Source: Dillenia suffruticosa (Eukaryota; Streptophyta; Magnoliopsida; Dilleniales; Dilleniaceae). Taken from it: a stretch of 64,000 bases of DNA. The notes under the pieces were generated by a model. That model saw only the letters and a list, made by a program, of their open reading frames with translations. It was not told the DNA's origin and ran no database searches. Within the stretch, counting starts at the first letter, position 1, and the number at the start of each line of letters is the position of its first letter. The translations under genes were made by a program, and so were the position numbers. Positions 11,880 to 24,040 of this stretch are shown here, one piece after another. The stretch lies in assembly GCA_033439265.1 (NCBI GenBank), contig JAVTVX010000004.1, forward strand, positions 19,853,701 through 19,917,700. Direction: 5' to 3'.

Positions 11880-13370
11880 AGATGGAACGATTTATGAATT
11901 TGATTCTAGTAGAAGTTCTCGAGATATGAGACATTCCTTAGCCACAAAAATTGATAGAGCTTGCTGAATTGCGGTTAATTCTACTGTATTTAAATCTTTA
12001 ATCCCAACTGACACTGAAAAACACAAAGAAAATTTCAACTTTAATCTAGAAACACTCCCTATACCCCAGTCGATCCTGATTTTCCCCAAGTGACATTGAA
12101 CTTGAATCTGAGACCAAGATGTGGCTGCCAACCAACCTGAGGCCGAGAGTTAACTTTCTTGACAGGAATGAATAATGATTTTGGATCCAACAAAATAGAA
12201 TGGACCATTCGGACAATCTATGCTTCACCTTATTACACAGCTGTAAGTGGTCGTAATCTGTACCTTGACAAATAATTTCATTTCAGAAAAGCCAAACTAA
12301 CCATGTGACTGAGTAGAATAACGCCCACCAAATAGGTAATTGAGATCTGGGTAGGTCAAAATTAATCCAAAAATCAAAGAAAAGCATTACTGAACCTCGC
12401 ACGGCAAAATGTAAATCGCAAATAAAACTAAAGGCGGTACAAGGAGTCCAAGTGAAGTGACACGTAAGATGTTTAATACTTTTTGGAGCACGATTACGAA
12501 GACAACACCCATCCTAGTCTGAAGTAATCGCATAATAACAACTAGTTTCTGATGAAGGAGCAGCCAACAGAAAAATTCAACCCTAGGAGATTCCAAGTTC
12601 TGCCAAGCGAGAGAAGTGGTGAGGGGAGCTGAAACTGAACCAACAAGTTGCTTATTGAAAGACCCCAGAGAATAAAGCACAGAGATTGGCTTCCAAATTA
12701 GGCGGTCTGAAAGGGTAGTAGACAAAGAAACATCATTAAGAAGCTGAAACAAAGAAACCATTAGTCTAATTCCCAATCAAAACAAGCACGACGTAGGGGG
12801 ATTTCCCAGTGCCAAACCTATTCACCCAAGTGCCAAAAGGATTAACAGTGGCATTACGCAATGATGAGAGAGCATAAATCCTCGGAAAAAGAGAACACAG
12901 AGGAAAATCTCTAATCCAACAATCCTCCCAAACAAAACCTTAGAGCCATCGCCAACCAGGAAACAAAGTCAAGAACTAAAGGTCCGATTAGATTTTGATC
13001 TTGGCTGCAAAGGATTTAAAATCCGACTCCTCCAGAAAAAAGTTTTGCACCTAAGATCCAAAGCTTGGAAGCTAAGATGAACATCTATGAAACATCTATG
13101 ACCTAACGCCATAAGATTTGTTCATTGGGGCAACGAAAATGTCATTTGTTTAGAAGAGATAGATTGCAAGCCTCCAGAGGAATTAATCCCAAATCACCAT
13201 TGGACACTCGTTGAACAGTGTCAATTAACCGAGTGAAGAAGATGATCTGAGACCCCGTCCTATAAAAAATCCTTCCGAATTTTTTCCAAACGAATAAGGA
13301 CGGACCAAAGGGCTTGAAACAAAACAAAAAAAATATATATATAAATTGGCAAGCTTGAAAGCACAAACTT
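11880..13370 (-). mobile_element. L1-type LINE, 3' part of ORF2
   Basis: Minus-strand blocks appear in the order expected for the C-terminal half of a plant L1 ORF2. NGDLGLIPLEACNLSLLNK (about 13145-13205) is the GGLG..L..WN..L..K motif after the RT. A VGDGSKVLFG-like segment follows near 12950, then zf-RVT text LAWQNLESPRVEFFCWLLLH near 12560-12620. Last comes an RNase H-like end with IKDLNTVELTAIQQAL near 11950-12000. The frames are broken by stops and shifts. RT, endonuclease and ORF1 are missing, as expected for 5'-truncated LINE copies. No clear poly(A) tail was found. Confidence 0.82.
11892..12131 (-). pseudogene. LINE RNase H-like C-terminal fragment
   Basis: An open stretch of 79 codons carries the RNase H pattern of plant LINEs: an N-terminal DGS-region relic, then DLNTVELTAIQQAL, in which Glu matches the catalytic Glu of the AE.AI..AL motif, and LLESNS, matching the ..ESDS motif with Asp changed to Asn. 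A frameshift separates it from the upstream domain. Confidence 0.7.
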
Positions 13371-14400
13371 AATTAAGACCGGTCTACTAGAATAGGAAAG
13401 GTGGTGCCTCTTCCATGATGCAAGTCTTGATTCCACTAAATTGGCGCTTCTTCCGTTGAAAAGTAAAAGTTAAATAGAGGAGAGTCTTCACGAGCACGGG
13501 GAGAGAAAGAGAGACACGTGGAGCACAGAGTGACAAAGAGAGTCTTGCAGAGAGGGAGATACAGAGACCGGCAGAGCGTTGGAGAAAGGGAGAGATGAGT
13601 GAGTTTCGACATTGAAAGTGTTTACACGTAGGTTAAAAATAGTTCAGAAGTGGAAATAAGGTGGTTTTGAATGTCAATTTGGGTCCATCGCCAGAGTCAT
13701 CGTCTTCTTTTCCAGTGACATCACGGTGGAAGTTGTAGGAAAAAAAAAAAACACATCAAATTGGGCATAAAAGTTCATCTGACAGCTTCGAAGCCTCATT
13801 TAGAGGTTGTTGGAGTCTTGAATTGAAGTTCAGGTGAAAATGAAGAACTCAAAACTTTTGATTTCTCTGTCAATGGAGAACCAAATTCGCGTAATCAACA
13901 TTTGGCCTTAAAATTTTGATTTTCTTTCAACAATAGACTCAAAAAGACTCGAAATAACCTTTTGAAACAAAAAGTTGGAGGCCTGATGAAGAATAGCCGT
14001 GATTCAAAGCTTTGAGCTTTTTATCAATGGCGAATGTGAGTATAAAGGTGGAGAAGAGAGTTTGTAATTGCAAAATTTTAGATTTTTCAAGTACAATTTT
14101 TGCTTGAAATCGATTCCATTTACCTTTTAACTCTAATTAATGCTTAATTTCTTAGAATCAATCCCCAATTCTTGCAATTCTTGGCCTCTATAATCGTTTT
14201 CTCAAAACACAAACTCTCTCATCTCTCCCTTTCTCCGATGTTCTGTCCCTCTGTATATCCTTCTCGACAAGACTCTATCCCACTCTATGCTATCTCTCTC
14301 TTTCTCTTTTCCCGAGTGAAGACACATGCCCCACTCCCCATTCATCCTCTTTTTCTACCATGAGAGAGAGTGCTTGCCTGACTTTTTTTTTTTTTTTTTA
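13371..14400. other. Imperfect inverted repeat with spacer
   Basis: The left arm (about 13440-13625) matches the reverse complement of the right arm (about 14165-14365). Shared words include GTCTTCAC, AGAGAAAGAGAGA and GGAGAAAGGGAGAGATGAG; similarity is perhaps three quarters by eye. The roughly 540-bp spacer shows no recognised coding sequence. Candidate Mutator-like or hairpin-forming element, or two GA-rich arms matching by composition. A target duplication was not identified. A poly(T) run (about 14381-14399) follows the right arm. Confidence 0.5.
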
Positions 14401-14770
14401 ATAATGTAGAATGAGTTTAGATGACTTTAATATTGTTTTATTATTTTAACGATAAAATTAAATAGTCCACGGACGAAAGAATTAAATTTACGTATTTTCA
14501 TGTTTAAGAGGAGATTTTTGTGTTTTTTAAAAATTTAGAGACTTGTTTGTATTCAACCTTAAAATTTAGGGAGACATTTTTATATTTTTTTTATTTTTAA
14601 TTAATTATTTTTTACTATAATTCATAAAGTAAATTAAAACAGAAATTAATATAGACAAATGAAGGTTTTCTAAATCATTAAGTCAAGAATTCCATCATCT
14701 TTAGTCCTAGAAGAGGATTTCGAGGCTTTTTTCCCTAATTTATGTTTCATTTTTTTTTCTTATGAACGAT

Positions 14771-14855
14771 AGAATCTTCAATCATGATGTACTTCACAAT
14801 ACATTATTGAATTAAATCTTCAATCATAGTGTACTGTAGAATACATTATTGAATT
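14771..14855. repeat. Two-copy tandem duplication, ~42 bp unit
   Basis: A unit beginning AATCTTCAATCAT and ending ATACATTATTGAATT is repeated once with a few substitutions. Non-coding. Confidence 0.85.
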
Positions 14856-15672
14856 GACAACATCACGAAAACATATAGGACCTCTTAATATATACTGTGC
14901 GGTGTGAAAAGTGGGAAAAATATTAAAGAGAATAATCTGAGTGAAATTGAATGATTTGCTTTTTCAAACCTGCCCCTATTTCAGAAACACCTAAATCATC
15001 TGTGCTAGAACCTGCTGAACCAACATCATTTGCCGTTGCTCCTACTCTTACCGATATTGCTGTCTCTAAACCCACACTAGTTGACTCTTCAACAATTGTT
15101 CAACACTACAAAAACTACGCTTTTAGTCACAAATTTAGCGATGAAAATTTTAAAAAAATTCGTAGCTAAAAATATTAGCGATGAAAAATTTTTTGTTGCT
15201 AATAATGCATCGCAAAAATTTAGTCGCGTCTCAAAAATTTAGCGACGGAAATTAGAAATCTATCGCTAAATTTTACGACGAAAATTTAAAATCCATTGTT
15301 AAATTTAGCGACAAATAATTTTTCGTCGCTAAAATTTTTTTCACAAAATTTAGCGACAAAATATTATCCGTCGCTAAATTAGTAACGAAAAAAACTGTTG
15401 CTAAATTTAGTGACGAAAATCTAAAATTCGTCGCTAAATTTAGCAACAAATAATTTTTGTTGCTAAAATCCGTCGCTAATTTAGCGATGAAAAAATCATC
15501 CATCGCAAATTTAGCGATGAAAAAAAAGTCCGTCACTAAATTAACTAAATTAATGATGAAAAATTAATCGTTGCTAATTTAGCGACGAAAAAAAAGTTCG
15601 TCGCTAAATTAGCGATGGATACCAAATTCGTCGCTAAATTCAAAATACCGAAGGGAGTGCACATGCCTGGAC

Positions 15673-15722
15673 GAGCCTGAACTCCTACACACGTGTGAGT
15701 AAAACATATAACCACCAAGCCA
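15673..15722 (-). other. tRNA-like A/B-box module in CACTA A2
   Basis: Minus-strand A-box-like TGGCTTGGTGG (15712-15722) is followed about 39 bp later by a degenerate B box, AGTTCAGGCTC (around 15673-15683). It occupies the same position relative to the subterminal repeats as the minus-strand module of A1. On its own it would be weak; the shared placement supports it. Confidence 0.4.
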
Positions 15723-16037
15723 AATGTTATTATGTGATATATAATTTTTTTTTTTACTTATTTTCTTTCCTTCATATTTTTCTAATAATAATAAAATAAT
15801 ATATAATAACAATTTAAAATAATAAATATAATAACTTTTTTTACTTTGTAAAAGCACCTAAAATAATATTAATTAAAAATAATAAATATGATAATTTTTA
15901 ATAAAATAAAAAATAATAAAATACTAATTTAAAATAAAATAAATAAATAATTAAAAAATATATTAATATTATATTTTGTTTTCTTTTTTTTTCTTTTATT
16001 TTTTTACTTATTTTTTAATGTAAATTAATAAATATGG

Positions 16038-16275
16038 TTTTTAGCCTCGCGTGGGCAGGCGCCCTGTGCAGGCGCCTGCCTTGCCCTGCCATGCTTGCAC
16101 GGGCGCCCACGTGGGCAGGCGCCCAGCGCAAGCAGCGCCCGTGTGGGTGCCCACCTTGCCCTGCTCATGCTCGCGCGGGCGCCCGCGTGGGCAGGCACCC
16201 TGCGCATGCGAGCACCCATGCCGGCTCTGGCCCATGCTTGCGGAGGCACCCGCGCACGCAGTGCCCGTGTGATTT
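16038..16275. other. GC-rich island in CACTA A2 with 75-bp period
   Basis: The segment from 16081 (TTGCCCTGCCATGCTTGCAC onward, including GGGCGCCCACGTGGGCAGG) is repeated at 16156 with minor changes, giving a 75-bp tandem pair plus a partial unit before it. Self-complementary GGGCGCCC words allow strong hairpins. Open frames on both strands are compositional. Confidence 0.8.
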
Positions 16276-16330
16276 TTTTCTTTTTTTCTTTTTCCTATCT
16301 CACTCTCACCTCCATTTTTTTATTTTTCTG
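16276..16330 (-). repeat. Purine tract (reverse orientation) in CACTA A2
   Basis: The plus strand reads CCTATCTCACTCTCACCTCC, the reverse complement of GGAGGTGAGAGTGAGATAGG. The latter matches B1 (35819-35835) and B2 (62304-62320), showing that family A and family B elements share this segment. Confidence 0.75.
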
Positions 16331-16632
16331 GGAGCTTTTTTTTTTCTTTTTTTTTGCATTTTGTATTCTCTTTGAATTATTATTATTTCGATTTTAACAT
16401 ATTCAAAACCGATGAATAATATTTAAATTGAATGTTATGAATGAATTATAATTTATTAATTTTATATATTCTGAAGGTCAAATATTTGTGATTAAATATA
16501 TATATATATATATTTTAAATTATTAATATATTATAATTTAAATTCCATACTTATTAGAAAAACAAAAAATTAGAAAAAAACAAACACAATAAAATTAAAT
16601 GAAATAGAATGATGGAAAAAAAACAAACATAA

Positions 16633-17150
16633 ATTAGCGACGGATATAAATTCGTCGCCAAAATCCATCGCTAAATTAATTTTTTAATTTAAATATTATA
16701 TTAATATTTTATTTTATTTAATTATATATAAAAATTTAGCGACGGATTGGGATTTTTGTTGCTAAATTTAACGACGGAAAAGAAATCCTTCGCTAAATTA
16801 ATTTTTAATTTAAATATAACATATCAATAAAATAAAAAGATAAATAAAAAAATATATAAAATTCTAATTAAAAAAGATTAAATTTTGGGACAAATATAAA
16901 AATTCGTCGATAAATTAGGGACGGATATAAATTCGTCGCAAAATCCATCGCTAAATTAATTTTTTAATTTAAATATTATATTAATATTTTATTTTATTTA
17001 ATTATATATACAAAATTTAGCGACGGATTGGGATTTTCGTCCCTAAATTCAGCGACGAAAAAGAAATCCGTCGCTAATTCAATTTTTAATTTAAATATAA
17101 CATATTAATAAAATAAAAAGATAAATAAAAAAAATAAAAAATTCTAATTA
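16633..17150. repeat. 281-bp tandem duplication inside CACTA A2
   Basis: ATTAGCGACGGATATAAATT at 16633 recurs at 16914 as ATTAGGGACGGATATAAATT, and the following roughly 235 bp match closely. A1 has a single comparable unit (about 3750-4015), so the duplication is specific to A2 or its lineage. Confidence 0.85.
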
Positions 17151-17439
17151 AAAAATTCGTCGCTAAATCCGTTACTAAATTAGCAATGGATATAAATTTG
17201 TCACAAAATTCATCGCTAAATTAGCGACGGATTCCTTATTCGTCGCTAACTTATCGACGGATTTCTCGATCCATCGCTAACTTAGCGACAGATTTCTAAA
17301 TCCGTCGTACAATCTATCACTAATTTAATCTTTTTTTTTATATAAATTTACATTTTATATTTTGTTTTCTTCTTTTTTCTTTTATTTTATTATTCTTTTT
17401 CATTTTTATTTTATTTTTTTAATCCATAGAATAGTTTAA

Positions 17440-17680
17440 AAATGGATAGCTGCCTATCAGTAACCATTCGTATTATTATCTCCATTCTCTGAAAACTAAT
17501 GTTTGATCTCTTTGGCAAACGAGATGGATCGTCGAACATGGATGTGTCCTTTATTATCTTCCTTGATAATGACAAATGAAGATGAACAATTCAACTTTCA
17601 AATGATTGAACTATATGAGAGAAGCGAACGGATGTAGAAGATGAAAAACATAATGGTGGACTCTACAACCGCGACTTATT
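17440..17680 (-). pseudogene. Possible relic exon in CACTA A2, shared with A3
   Basis: On the minus strand a gap-free run of about 35 codons can be aligned with plus-strand 28100-28207 in A3. A2 contains DDPSRLPKRSN and A3 contains DDLSRLLSRSN, with further matches RM, TD and L.I downstream. Nucleotide similarity extends about 100 bp further upstream with indels. The retained frame suggests a coding origin, perhaps an exon of the family's lost transposase or a captured host exon. No domain is recognised. Confidence 0.4.
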
Positions 17681-18495
17681 GAAAATTGTCTGTTACAGAT
17701 TGATTGAATTATTTATTGTTGTAAATTCTCAATTTGGTTAAAATTATAATATTCATTATATATTTAATTCAATTTCGTTATTCAGAATTGGTTAAAACGA
17801 GGGACACTGTTGAAAATATTTCTTAATAGAGTATAAAAAAAATTTAGTTACGAAATTAGTCTTAAATTTTGAAATATAGATAATAAATTAGCGACGAATT
17901 TAGCCACGAATACTTTTTTTTGTAGCTAATTAGTGACGAATTTAGTTACAAATTTTAGAGTTCGTTGCTAAATTTAGAGACAAATATTTTTTCGTGACTA
18001 ATTAGCGACGAATTGAACGATGAAAAATTTTTGTAGCTAATTAGAGATAGAATTTGCCATGAAATTTTTTCGTTGCTAAATTTAGCGACGTAAGTTGTCA
18101 CGAACTTTTTTTGTCACTAAATTTAGCTACGGATAACTATATCCGTAGTAAAATTTAGCCACAAAATATTATTTGTCGCTAATTAGAAACGAAATTTGTA
18201 ACAAAAAATTTTTTGTCGTCAATTAGCGACGAATTTAGTCATGAAAATGTTTTCATCACTAATTAGCGACGAATTTAGCCACGAATGATGTGTCCGTCGC
18301 TAATTTAGCCACGACTTCTTTTTCATTGCAAATTTTGTGACAAATTAGCGACGACAAAGTTTTCTTCGCTAAATTCGTCGCAAAATAGAGACGAATTTTT
18401 TTCGTCACGAAAATCCGTGGCTAAAAGCGTGTTTTTTTGTAGTGCAAGAAATTGTTGACGAAATTATAAAAATTGCCTCTGACTCTGTTGAATGA

Positions 18496-19420
18496 TACTT
18501 CTATGTATCGCTGATATTTATCTGCTGGACTTTTGCTTCGGGAACTGCCATAATGTTTCAATTTTTGATGTACTTCATGATAACTTTTGATGTATTAACT
18601 TTTACTTTATTTGATAACTTTTGATGTATTAACTTTTACTTTCTTCATGTAGACTCTAGTGTTTCATTTTTTATGCTTTATATGCTTTTCGACTCTGCTA
18701 CATTATATGCTTGTGAGTTTTTTATGTCTCTGTATGTGTATTTTTCACATCCCAAAAATAGGTCTACATTGACCTTAATCTAGGATCATTTTTTTGCCCA
18801 TTAAGTTTAAATCTGTACCCCTTTTTGTTGATAACAAAAAAGGCTAGTTTTTTTACCCATTAAGTTTAAATTTGTGCCCCTTTCCATTGATAGGGGAGAG
18901 GATTAGAAAGATAGTATACAGTGCCACATGTATACTGTTGAGGGGGAGTCAGGATGTGCTATTGTCTCTGAATTTTTTTCTTTCTTTTTCTAATGTTCAG
19001 GATGCAATGTTTGAGGGAGAATTAACTGAATTTATCTTCAAAATTATGTTAAAAATGTTTTGTTATCATTGAAAAAGAAAAAAAGGTTGAACATACATGT
19101 TTTTTACAATGAACAAATCAGTTTAAATTAGTAACTAAAGACTCGGGTCAAATTGGCAACAACAAAACTTAGACCGTGAAATGACAAGATCGAAGACCAA
19201 TGAACCCAGCAAGCATCAATGTAAACTAAATAAACCAAAGGGTAGATCAGATCCTAGCAAGATCACCAAAAGATTGTTGACCACTTCGATTATATATACC
19301 TTCGATAATAATGACGAATGGGAGCAAACTGACACTCCAGAGACATCAAAAACTTTATAAGGAATCCACCATTACCGAAACCCAAAATGACTCGAGGGAA
19401 TCCACCACCACCCGACCACC
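18496..19420. other. Unassigned region with short tandem duplications
   Basis: It contains two-copy repeats of about 33 bp (18579-18644, unit GATAACTTTTGATGTATTAAC) and about 62 bp (18787-18895, unit around CCATTAAGTTTAAAT). No recognisable domains. The stretch 19080-19420 holds no repeat or gene that I can identify. Confidence 0.6.
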
Positions 19421-21640
19421 TTTAACTCCCTAAAACCTCACGTCCTGTCAAATCCTTTTGGTCAGCCTCTGAAATCACGAGCCCACCGTTAGCACGCCAT
19501 GGTCGCGCTCTACTGCGTTGTCGGTAGTGTTGGTGACAAGACGGGGAAAAGGGGGCAGACAAGGAAAAGGTGAGATGAAGGGGAGATGGAGTAAATCTTT
19601 CTTCTGGTACAAATAAGTAAACAAGCACTCGAGAGTTTTTATATCTCGTTCTTTTTTCCTTTTTATGAATACTTATGCCAATAATAAAGAAACACGAGTG
19701 TTAAATATATATTGTGTTATACATATACATATGTATACTAGTTTCGAATAACAAGTGCATCACCCGTGGATATATTTGTATAAATAAATATATAAGCATA
19801 TAAAAGGACGTGTTTGAGAGAGGGAAATAGATGGGTGATCTAGGAAGCACAACAAGGGAGAGATATAAAATAAAAAAAAAATTAATAAAATACATAAGTG
19901 TAATATATGAAATTCATTTTTTAATGAGGCAATATTAACAAAAAATAATTATGCAAATACACACTTTTATATACCGTATAGAATAATCTAAACTCTTTTT
20001 TTTTTCTTTATACAAGAAGATGCAATCAAGAGAGATCAAACTAAGAAAGTGAGGATAGAAGTAGGGAGGATCTACCACTTGAGCTGTATCTGAGAGACAG
20101 AATAATCTAACCTCTTGACTTTTCGCCTACACCAAAAATAGCCTAAGAAAATAAAATATAAAGAAATAGATTCTTTTATTATTCGAAAAATAATGTTATG
20201 CATCGGTCAGGTTGTCAAAACCCTCAAATTAATATTGATCCCCCAATACAATAATTTTGTAGCAATAGCGGTACCAGATCGAATCTCACAGGAACTATAG
20301 TGACTTAATCTCTTAATTAATGTCAAAATAAAACGGGGGTTTATAAAATAAATTCCTAAATCAAAAATTAAATGCCTAAAATTAAAAAACAAATAAAATA
20401 TGCAAAACTAATAAAAATTGGAAAAGAAATTCAATATGCTAAACATTCGATCCAAAAGTTCATACATTTGATTGTTTAATTGATTATCGGTTAAAAAATG
20501 TTATTCTTATGATTCAAGCATTTAATATTAGATTTATTAGGATAGCCACAATAAATTTTGCGTTTTTCTAAAATAATTGACCAAACTCAGCTTTCAATTA
20601 AAACTCATCATTAATCGACTGGGCACGATAGCGTTCCATATCGGCATAATGACAGTATTAAGTTCCGTGAAAATAGTTAAACCAAAATACAAATAACTAG
20701 GCTAGCCGTGCAATTATTCGATTTTATTCTATCGATTCCTTATGTTAAAATGAATATCGGCAACGACCTATAAATATAAATAATCTATTTGCTACTTGTA
20801 CTATTCATTCATGATAATTACGGTTCACTGAAATCCTGGATGCAGTAGAAAAATTGATATTGAATTAAATTATCAGATTAACCAATACCAATTCTTCATA
20901 AAAATAAACCAAAAATCGATAAATACTTGAATTAAAAATACAAGAATTTAAATAAAATATAACCTTACAGTGAATATAATCAATGAAATTTTCCTTGAAT
21001 CAGAATAAAAGTTAGCCACTCATGGTGGCAACAAAAGAAAAAATGTACTTGAAAGAACAAAAGAAAAATAAAACCTAAACCTATAAAGAGAAAAAGAATT
21101 GTGCTGGGTATGCTTCCAATTTTTCCCCGGCTGCCGGCCATACTCAATGTAGGCTATATATAGCCATAGGTCAACCTAGTGGTAGTGGGAGACTTCTCTT
21201 GTTGTGCCCAGATCTAGATCTAGATCTAAAAAAATTCTCCTTTCAAATAATCCCTAAAAATAGGGAAACAATTAACCATTTAAAAATAATTTACTTGAAG
21301 TAAAAATTTTCCTACAAATAAATCTTTACTCTAGATATTTTTTCCTCCATTTGTAGGTCCAAATGCTATCTTGAATAATTAGCTCAAAAAATACCTCCTT
21401 AAGTCCATTTTGATCCAATCTCCAATTTTGGATTCTTAAAAATAAAAATGTCATAAAAACATTTATTAGAGTAATAATCAATTTCAAATCAAACCATAAT
21501 ATCAATAATAAATGTAACATTTTGCACATTATCATGCATCGCAAAAGAAAATTTATTAATCATATCTATATTTTATTTAGTTATTATATCAAAAACTGTG
21601 AATACACACCAAGAATAGTGTTAACCATCTCAGACAACTC
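19421..21640. other. Unassigned intergenic DNA
   Basis: An ORF of 68 codons on the minus strand (19422-19628) has no recognisable domain. The stretch 20200-21250 is AT-rich. It includes TAGCGGTACCAGATCGAATCT, of the type seen in plant LTR-derived repeats, but no LTR pair is visible in the window. No gene called. Confidence 0.45.
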
Positions 21641-21649
21641 ATTCACAAG

Positions 21650-23250
21650 ACTTAGAATTATTACCCTTTTTAAGGAAAAACTATTACTCTCTGTTTCTCT
21701 CTGAATATACAATTGTATGTATTCATAAAATTTTCACAAAATCTTTTATTAAAATTTCACAATTCGTAACACTTTAAAATTTACTTTGCTAGATATTTTT
21801 TACGAACATTTGATAAAATTAAATGTTGACCATTTTAAAATTTTCCTAGAAATTTTGCCAAATTTATGGGAAAAATTGAAAGCTTTTCTAATAGGCATGT
21901 CTTTTATTTGTTGACTACTTTATACTACTTAAAAAGAATTAAATAAGATTTAGAAAATAAAAATTATAATTAATTTAAAAAAGTAAAAACAATGATAATA
22001 TTTTCACAATTATAAATGTACTTCTCAAAAACAATTATCAAACAAGTAAAAAAACATATGAAGGAGAAATAAAAAAATATATATATTAATAATAAATACT
22101 AAAACTTTCTAAAATATTTATACAATCTATTTTTTTTGTATAAAAATTTAAATCTGAGATCACCAAGTTAGAGAGAGGGGTTTATATCACTAAACTATCT
22201 CCTTGAGAACTATGCAACATATTCTAAAGCGTTAGAATTATTCTCCCCTCCTAAGGGGGAATTACATGCTATTTACTCTTTCTCTCTCTCACAATATACA
22301 GTAATACATATTCATGTATATTTTCTTTTACACAATCTTTTAATAAAATTTCACAAAATTTTTGTCATATTTCATAATTTCTTTTTCTAGATATTTTCTA
22401 ATATTTAACGATAAAATATTGACAACTTACTACATTTTTCTAGAAAAACTGCAAATTTTATGAAAATTTTTGAAAAGTTATACAATATTCATGTCTTTTC
22501 TTCGCTAATTACTATATACTATTTTAATATATATATGTATGTATATATATTGAATGAGATTTGGGAAATAAAAATTATAATTTATTTAAAATAGGTAAAA
22601 ATAAATATAATACTTCATAATTGTAGTCGTACCTTTTTGAAATTCAAGTAATTGAGCAAGTGAAAAACACAAATTAAGAAAAAATAAAAAATAAAAATAA
22701 CCCTTAAAACCTCCTACAATAGTTATTCAACTTATACCCCTTCCGAAGGAGTTAAATGCCATTATCCCTCTCTCTCTCTCACAGACACACAATGTACATT
22801 TATATATATATATCCACATATACAATTTATAATATATATTACAACATGATAACAAAATTTCCCAATTTTTTTTTTGTATCATCTTAAAATATATTTATTT
22901 ATTATATATATATTTCTAATATTTCACAAAATTTTCCTAGATATTTTATAAATTCTATATTAAATTTTACAAGTCGTATAATATACGCATGTTTCATTTT
23001 CTAATTCCATTATACTTTACTCTTTTTTTGAACTGGGATGTTTTTTTAATTTGTTTAATTGTTACTTCTTTTCTGTATCAACTAAAATAATTTAAAAGTA
23101 TTTTCAAAAACATAAAATAAGTTATATTTACTAAATATGTTTAGGAAAAATTTTTTGAGCATGTTTTTATAATTTTTTAACAATTTTAGGATATATCTTT
23201 TAGGATTTTATAAGATTATAGGAAAAGAATATTATAGTTTTACTTTTTAA
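21650..23250. repeat. Three diverged tandem units of ~500-580 bp
   Basis: Units start near 21655, 22233 and 22728. Each begins with a CCCC..AAGG / AAGGGG-like box followed by CTCTCTCTCTCACA-type sequence. Next comes a TCACAAAATTTT / TTTCTAGATATTTT block, then GGCATGTCTTTT-like sequence before a TATACTACTT box, and finally an AAATAAAAATTATAATT segment. Similarity among units is moderate. No coding capacity. This may be an old satellite-like array or repeated duplications of one AT-rich sequence. Confidence 0.7.
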
Positions 23251-23869
23251 ATTAATTCTTTAAAATTTTTTTGATGAATATAAATGCTAAAGATATTAAA
23301 TTGAAAGCTAATAACTTAATGCTCGACACTTTGTATAACACCGAAAATTCGAAATTAGAATTTTTTTTATTTATTGACTTTTTCTTTGTAAAGTATCAGG
23401 AGAAATCTGTTGTAATCGATTTTGGTTTATCAATGAAAGCTTTGGAAAATTTGTTGCTTGAAGAAATGAGAATTTGGATTGGAATTGAAATAGAAATTTA
23501 GTTCAAGTTTTAAAAACAATCCTTGAATCAACAACCCAACTACAGAGTCCAATCTTGGAAACCCAATTCTGGAGCTAATTATTCAACTCTTTGAGGCCAA
23601 ATCAAAGCCCAAATTCTTGAGTTTACAATCGGAATCTTTTGAGCCTAGTTTTGAAGACCAACACTAGAGTAAAAAAAATAAAATAAAATAAAAAAATAAA
23701 AATAATATGTCATGAGCCCTTGCCCACGTAATTTGTCCCCTTCTCTTTTGGTCACTCACTTTTCTATTGTAAACAGGGTATTAGAAAAGTCTAAGGACAA
23801 CAAAGGTTACGATTAAAGAAAGAAAAGTGGGGGTGGATGTGTGAGTTGTGTGTGTTTGTGTGAGCGTAC

Positions 23870-23906
<37 letters not shown>

Positions 23907-24040
23907 CTTTTGTTTTTCCAATCCCTTTAAACTAACTATTGCATATCATATTTTAGTTGTGCTATTGCTCTATCAATATTAGTTAAAATTTTGCAAATTA
24001 TACTATATAGAGTATTTACTTCCTTAAAATCAAACTGTTT
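23251..24040. other. Unassigned AT-rich DNA
   Basis: A 76-codon ORF (23271-23501) has no recognisable family and biased composition. No gene is called. Confidence 0.5.
23872..23904. repeat. (GA)n microsatellite
   Basis: Uninterrupted GA tract of about 16 units, preceded by a TG-rich stretch. Confidence 0.95.

Larger units (their letters stand above)
15104..18444. mobile_element. Non-autonomous CACTA (En/Spm) element A2
   Basis: Ends are CACTACAAAAACTACGC and GTGTTTTTTTGTAGTG, with a 3-bp target duplication CAA (15101-15103, 18445-18447). Subterminal TTTAGCGACGAAA-type repeats fill about 15120-15650, 16630-17330 and 17880-18430. The core holds a minus-strand tRNA-like module, a GC island (16038-16275), the reverse complement of the purine tract (16276-16330), an internal 281-bp tandem duplication and a 240-bp non-repetitive segment (17440-17680) also found inverted in A3. 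There is no transposase ORF. Close similarity to A1 over long non-coding stretches suggests recent amplification from one source. Confidence 0.96.
14951..18495 (+). pseudogene. Small ORF of unknown function split by CACTA A2
   Basis: Fifty-one codons from an ATG at 14951 run open to the CACTA insertion at 15104. When the transposon and one CAA duplication are ignored, the same frame continues for 16 codons (18448-18492) to a TGA at 18493. The N-terminal part is Pro/Thr/Ser/Ala-rich (a linker-like composition); the tail EIVDEIIKIAS is helix-like. No family is recognised. The true start may lie upstream and a longer decayed ORF is possible. A GTTGAGGGGGAGTC run at about 18937 resembles a retrotransposon polypurine tract, so this may be an LTR-element relic rather than a host gene. 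Confidence 0.45.

Noticed and set aside
16025-16397. ORFs of 64-113 codons in the GC island of CACTA A2
   Set aside because: Multiple frames of the same 75-bp repeat. The downstream part is a Phe-rich translation of a poly-T/CT stretch.
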